Source of the DNA: CAZUPF01 sp964622035
Lineage (GTDB): Bacteria > Patescibacteriota > WWE3 > JAUXAW01 > JAYEID01
NCBI GenBank assembly: GCA_964622035.1
Contig: CAZUPF010000007.1
Coordinates: forward strand, 1-24,377
Direction of reading: 5' to 3'
Length of the DNA: 24,377 nt
Position numbers and translations under genes: made by a program. Under the pieces are notes generated by a model that had not been told where the DNA came from, searched no databases, and saw only the letters and a program-made list of their open reading frames with translations. Below, in pieces: positions 21,005 through 24,377 of this stretch; the first letter of the stretch is position 1; every line of letters starts with the position of its first letter.

Positions 21005-22456
21005 CTACCGTCGGGGAAATAGCGGAGCGGCCAGTTTTATTCTTCGGTCACCGAACTGCTTGGCAATCTTTTCCGCCGCCTGGGGAATAAAAGGCGCGAC
21101 CAAAACGGCAAGCTCGCGCACCTCACAAACAAGCGTACTCAATATCTCCTGCAACCCCCGGTCCGCCGCCTTTGGCTCTCGTCCCCCCAATAGCTCCCAG
21201 GGTTTTCGCTCATTAATAAACCGATCCAGAGCGGAGATCCTTGCCCAGACAAGCTCCAAATAACGGTGGAACTCAAAATTGTCCATGATGGCGCGCAGCT
21301 CAGGGCTCAGTAGCTTCCCAAGCGTAGGCTCATAATCTTCAAACTCTAGGGTAGACCCTTCGCAAAGACTAGCTATCCTAGAGACTAAGTTACCTAAACC
21401 GTTAGCCAGGTCGGCATTGTAGGTCTCCTCAAGACGTGGGAGCGAAAAATCGCCGTCCTCAAAGGGAGAAAACGCCCGCAGCAAATAATAACGTAAGGTG
21501 TCTGAACCATATTTTTTACCAAGCTCACTTGGATCAATCACATTACCTAAAGATTTACTAATCTTTTGCCCCTCAGCAGTAAGATAACCGTGGACGAATA
21601 GAGTTTTCGGTAGGGCCAGCCCCGCTGAAAGGAGCATCGCCGGCCAGTAGACGGCGTGAAAGCGGGTTATCCCTTTCCCAACCACATGGGCATCCGCCGG
21701 CCAGTACTTTTGAAACCTCCCAGAGTCCTCAGCGTACCCTAGCGCGGTAATATAATTAGCCAGAGCGTCGTACCAAACATAAATAACCTGCGACTCGTCA
21801 CCAGGGACCGGAATCCCCCACCCCCGCGCCCGCTCCTTGCTACGGGAAATGCTAAAGTCCGTAAGACCCGAACGAACGAAGGACAGCACCTCGTTCTTCC
21901 GCGTCTCAGGGACGATGCGGTAGCTATCACTAGCAATCAGCTGCTCCAACTCCTCCTGATACCGAGACAGGCGAAAGAAGTAGTTCTTCTCCCGCACTAA
22001 CTCCGGCGGCTTACCATGCTCAGGACAGACTCCCTCCACCAGATCTTTTTCTGTCTTAAACTCCTCACAACCGACGCAATAGAGACCTTCGTAGTCCTTC
22101 TGATAAATATCCCCGCTGGCCAAGCAGGCTCGCCAGAGTTTCTCGACTCCCGGCCAGTGGCGCTCGCGGTCCGAAGTGAGAATAAAGTCGTCATAAGAGA
22201 GGTTCAAAACTGACTGCAGATCCTCGTAAGCAGCCGTGGTAGTCCGCACAAAATCGGCCACCGAAACCCCAGCCGCCTCAGCCGCTAAGACATTTTTCAG
22301 AGCATTCTCGTCCGCCCCAGAGAGGTAAAAAACATCCTCCCCCAAAGCACGGTGGAAGCGGGCCAGCACATCGGTCTGAATAAATTCTAAAGCGTGGCCA
22401 ATATGTGGCGGAGCGTTGACATAAGGGATAGCATTGGTAACATAAAACTTGCACAA
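21005..22456 (-). CDS. metG: Methionyl-tRNA synthetase
   Basis: It charges tRNA-Met. 483 residues: the Rossmann half has PPHIGHA (16-22, HIGH signature). The inserted zinc knuckle has C127, C130, C144 and H147 (YCVGCEEF ... CPEHG). The KMSKS equivalent is KISKS (298-302). An alpha-helical anticodon domain follows. There is no C-terminal Trbp111-like tRNA-binding domain, so this is the short form. Start: the longest frame begins with GTG at 22486, but a TGC-TATAAT box (22471-22466) lies inside it. The only in-frame start after the box and before the conserved KFYVTNAIPYVN is TTG at 22456, which I use with some doubt. Confidence 0.96.
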   Translation of the reverse strand: MCKFYVTNAIPYVNAPPHIGHALEFIQTDVLARFHRALGEDVFYLSGADENALKNVLAAEAAGVSVADFVRTTTAAYEDLQSVLNLSYDDFILTSDRERHWPGVEKLWRACLASGDIYQKDYEGLYCVGCEEFKTEKDLVEGVCPEHGKPPELVREKNYFFRLSRYQEELEQLIASDSYRIVPETRKNEVLSFVRSGLTDFSISRSKERARGWGIPVPGDESQVIYVWYDALANYITALGYAEDSGRFQKYWPADAHVVGKGITRFHAVYWPAMLLSAGLALPKTLFVHGYLTAEGQKISKSLGNVIDPSELGKKYGSDTLRYYLLRAFSPFEDGDFSLPRLEETYNADLANGLGNLVSRIASLCEGSTLEFEDYEPTLGKLLSPELRAIMDNFEFHRYLELVWARISALDRFINERKPWELLGGREPKAADRGLQEILSTLVCEVRELAVLVAPFIPQAAEKIAKQFGDRRIKLAAPLFPRR

Positions 22457-22465
22457 AGTGCCGTA

Positions 22466-22471
22466 ATTATA
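22466..22471 (-). promoter_or_regulatory. Extended -10 of metG
   Basis: TGC-TATAAT, a perfect extended -10, ends 9 bases before the proposed TTG start. Its -35 zone (about 22489-22495) is shared with the divergent promoter of the GT2 gene at 22534. Confidence 0.65.
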
Positions 22472-22511
22472 GCACAAACACGACACCCCAAAATCGCCCC
22501 ATCCCTTTAGC

Positions 22512-22517
22512 TATAAT
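22512..22517 (+). promoter_or_regulatory. TATAAT box of the 22534-24187 GT2 operon
   Basis: TATAAT, 16 bases before the ATG; expected leader about 10 bases. It is back to back with the metG promoter, 40 bases between the boxes. Confidence 0.6.
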
Positions 22518-22533
22518 AACCATAGCCACCAAA

Positions 22534-23286
22534 ATGAGAACTACAAAAGCTAAAACCAGTTGCATTATTCCCATATACAACGAGGAGAAAACCGTGGCGA
22601 GAGTGGTTAGTACCGCGCTTAAGTCCGGTTTATTCACCGAAGTTATTTGCGTTAACGACGGTTCAACTGACGGGACCGCGGCGATCCTCACCACCTTTGG
22701 TGACCAAATCAAACTTATCTCCTTCCCCAGAAACCGGGGCAAATCTTACGCGATGGTTGCGGGCGTTCGGCGCGCCACCGGAGATATTGTCCTTTTTTGC
22801 GATGCTGACCTAGTGAAAATTAACAAAAGCCATTTTCAGGGAATGATCCAACCACTAAACCTAGGCATCGCCGAGCAGGTGTTGGCCATACGGGAAGCCG
22901 ACCTAGAACTCCTCAAAAAACTAACCGGCGAGAGGGCCTACCTCCGAAAAGACCTCCACCCGCATCTTCCAAAGCTCGAAAAGACAAAGTTCGGAGCCGA
23001 GACCTACCTTAACCACGCCTTTAAAAACAAGAGAACCTATTGGTATCTTGAAGAGGGGCTACGGCAGACAGGTAAGGGGGAAGGCACCCTCATCAGCAAA
23101 GTTCTTTGCGCCGACGAATACATAAAAGAGGGTTACGACATTCTGTCTGAAATTGCCAAGCAGAAAGAGCCCCCTCAAGCCAAAAGGGTAAAAAAACTCA
23201 TTAAGAGAATGGGTAGCACCTACAATCGCTACCTCGCACTATTCAGGAAATTTCTGGCCGAGGAAAAGCGTGAGCCCCATGACTGA
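22534..23286 (+). CDS. GT2 family glycosyltransferase (soluble)
   Basis: A 250-residue protein with a GT-A nucleotide-sugar fold. The N-terminal TSCIIPIYNEEKTV is followed by VNDGSTDGT (40-48) and the metal-binding DxD in LFCDADL (D90, D92). There is no membrane helix. The C-terminal 120 residues are helical and basic (KAKRVKKLIKRMG type), unlike common dolichol-phosphate mannosyltransferases. Sugar and acceptor are unknown. It is the first gene of a two-gene operon with a second GT2; the downstream start overlaps its last codons. Confidence 0.88.
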   Translation: MRTTKAKTSCIIPIYNEEKTVARVVSTALKSGLFTEVICVNDGSTDGTAAILTTFGDQIKLISFPRNRGKSYAMVAGVRRATGDIVLFCDADLVKINKSHFQGMIQPLNLGIAEQVLAIREADLELLKKLTGERAYLRKDLHPHLPKLEKTKFGAETYLNHAFKNKRTYWYLEEGLRQTGKGEGTLISKVLCADEYIKEGYDILSEIAKQKEPPQAKRVKKLIKRMGSTYNRYLALFRKFLAEEKREPHD

Positions 23287-24187
23287 CACCCCAAAAGTGT
23301 GTGCCGCCCTCATAAACTGGAACAGCCTCGAAGACACTAGCCAAGCCGTTCACTCTCTTCTGAACTCCAGCTACCACCAGATGACCACCCTCGTAGTTGA
23401 TAATAACTCCACCGATCGCTCCTTAGCGGAACTCCGCAAGCGGTTTGGAGACCGCATTGCCTACCTTCCTCTCAAGCAAAACACTGGGATGACCGGTGGG
23501 AGCAATGCTGCCCTCGACTGGTCCGTAAAAAAGGGGTTTAGGTACACCCTCATCGGTAACACCGATATTGCCGTCGCCAGCTCCGCCGTAAGACATCTTG
23601 TGGCCCGAGCAGAGAGCGATAGCCGCATTGGGTTCGTCAACCCGAAAATATACCGCGGCCCAGAGGGATCGCGGACCATCTACTTCGCTGGAGCTAAGAG
23701 AAACTGGGGAATCTGTTACGGAATGCGGGGAGCGGGCCTCGACGAGCGCCTGCTCCGTAAGGATCAAGCAGAGGATATGTTCTGGGCCGTGGGCACCTTC
23801 GCCCTTTACCGAAACCAGATGATTACCGAAACAGGCGGCTTTGATGAATCGTTCTTTCTCGGTCTGGAAGACGTTGAGTTTGGGTCACGGGCTACCAAAT
23901 TGGGTTGGAAAGGGTACTATGAACCCCGCGCCAAAGTCTGGCACCAACCTGGCGGTTCCGCCGGGGGCCGGTTTGGCCGAACCAAAAGCTATTATGGGGC
24001 AAGGAATATGATTAGACTAATCCAAAAAGGCTACTGGTCCGGACCGAAACTGCTGTTCATCATCCCCTTCATTATCGGCTTCACTCTCTCCCCTATACTA
24101 TTACTACGATTTAGAAGTGTTTACTGGAGCCTGGTGGGAATCAGCGACGGGTTGCGGGGGAAGTTCGGCAAGACGAGCCGCTTCTGA
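23270..24187 (+). CDS. GT2 family glycosyltransferase, rhamnosyltransferase-like
   Basis: A 305-residue GT-A enzyme. VCAALINWNSLEDTSQAV and VVDNNSTD (43-50) are followed by NTGMTGGSNAAL (71-82), the metal site in IGNTDI (replacing DxD with NTD), and a C-terminal motif typical of WbbL/rhamnosyltransferase-like proteins: GGFDESFFLGLEDVEFGSRATKLGWKG. One or two hydrophobic segments near 260-285 may anchor it to the membrane. Two starts are possible: GTG at 23270 with GAGG six bases upstream, or ATG at 23279 without one. Both overlap the previous gene. Confidence 0.88.
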   Translation: MSPMTDTPKVCAALINWNSLEDTSQAVHSLLNSSYHQMTTLVVDNNSTDRSLAELRKRFGDRIAYLPLKQNTGMTGGSNAALDWSVKKGFRYTLIGNTDIAVASSAVRHLVARAESDSRIGFVNPKIYRGPEGSRTIYFAGAKRNWGICYGMRGAGLDERLLRKDQAEDMFWAVGTFALYRNQMITETGGFDESFFLGLEDVEFGSRATKLGWKGYYEPRAKVWHQPGGSAGGRFGRTKSYYGARNMIRLIQKGYWSGPKLLFIIPFIIGFTLSPILLLRFRSVYWSLVGISDGLRGKFGKTSRF

Positions 24188-24204
24188 AAACGGCGGCGGC
24201 TCCG

Positions 24205-24233
24205 TTGCGGCACGGTGTGAAAGGTGGTAGGGT
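24205..24233 (+). promoter_or_regulatory. Possible valS promoter
   Basis: TTGCGG (24205-24210), 17-base spacer, TAGGGT (24228-24233), then 13 bases to the ATG. The -10 is poor, so this is a moderate call. Confidence 0.4.
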
Positions 24234-24246
24234 AGGGAAAATAACG

Positions 24247-24377
24247 ATGATGGAGAAAAAGTTCAAACCACAGGAAGTTGAAGGAAAAATCTACCGGCTC
24301 TGGGAGGAGGGCGGCTATTTCACCCCCCGAATCGATCCGGAGAAGAAGCCGTTTGTGATCACTATGCCCCCACCCAA
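24247..24377 (+). CDS. valS: Valyl-tRNA synthetase, N-terminal fragment
   Basis: It runs off the right end of the window. The visible 43 residues (EKKFKPQEVEGKIYRLWEE, FTPRIDPEKKPFVITMPPP) are the standard entry of class I ValRS just before the HIGH motif. Two ATGs stand in tandem (24247 and 24250); the first is used here. The gene follows the GT2 stop by 59 bases. Confidence 0.93.
   Translation, partial: MMEKKFKPQEVEGKIYRLWEEGGYFTPRIDPEKKPFVITMPPP

Noticed and set aside
24188..24215. CGGCGGCGGC run as terminator after the GT2 operon
   Set aside because: No stable symmetrical stem with a T-run follows it.
1..24377. CRISPR arrays, rRNA genes, insertion sequences or toxin-antitoxin pairs
   Set aside because: No regularly spaced repeats, rRNA motifs, transposase frames or typical small toxin pairs were seen on either strand.

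Overview
The window looks like a compact genome of a small-genome bacterium, most probably a member of the Patescibacteria (CPR; a Microgenomates-like lineage is my best guess, not proven). The reasons are very tight packing, overlapping gene ends, small conserved membrane proteins of a kind common in that group, and a surface-glycan gene set mixed with core genes (dnaG, rpoD, ssrA, smpB, metG, valS). No rRNA, CRISPR array or insertion sequence is present.

Layout. 1-1319: the C-terminal two thirds of a large serine recombinase, broken by a -1 frameshift, whose last codons read into a tRNA-Asn gene on the opposite strand. This is probably the right edge of an integrated element lying to the left of the window. 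1278-6700, all minus strand: tRNA and protein genes alternate. In transcription order they are ComF-like phosphoribosyltransferase, tRNA-Ser(TGA), a two-helix membrane protein, tRNA-Arg(GCG), tRNA-Ser(CGA), a histidine phosphatase, tRNA-Arg(CCG), tRNA-Ser(GGA), dnaG, rpoD and tRNA-Asn(GTT). 6769-10331, minus: a four-gene operon (PH-domain membrane protein, 74-residue membrane protein, membrane-anchored phosphatase-like/beta-propeller protein, smpB) followed directly by tmRNA (ssrA) with its own promoter. 10381-12727, minus: a membrane-anchored TPR protein, an unrecognised protein with an unusually strong ribosome-binding site, a structured intergenic region, and an HD-hydrolase/ASCH pair. 12742-20940: a cell-surface glycan region with an O-antigen-ligase-like polymerase/ligase, an unrecognised membrane/secreted protein pair, a UbiA-family DPPR-synthase-like prenyltransferase, a YdjM-like membrane protein, a WecA/MraY-like phosphoglycosyl transferase, a GT39-type transferase and a membrane GT2. 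21005-24377: metG (minus), two GT2 transferases (plus) and the start of valS (plus).

How the genes work together. The glycan genes could supply lipid-linked sugar donors (WecA-like, UbiA-like), assemble chains (GT2s, GT39) and ligate them (Wzy/WaaL-like). The smpB-ssrA pair forms the trans-translation system, and dnaG-rpoD is the classic replication/transcription operon.

The most general signal is regulatory. Many genes have a recognisable -10 box only 6-11 bases before the start codon, often in the extended form TGCTAnnAT, which implies leaderless or nearly leaderless mRNAs. This also fixes several start codons downstream of the longest open frame. Other points of interest are the interrupted recombinase at a tRNA, a tRNA-Arg with anticodon GCG, the predicted tmRNA tag ending in YAFA, and mutually exclusive inverted repeats at 11697-11771.
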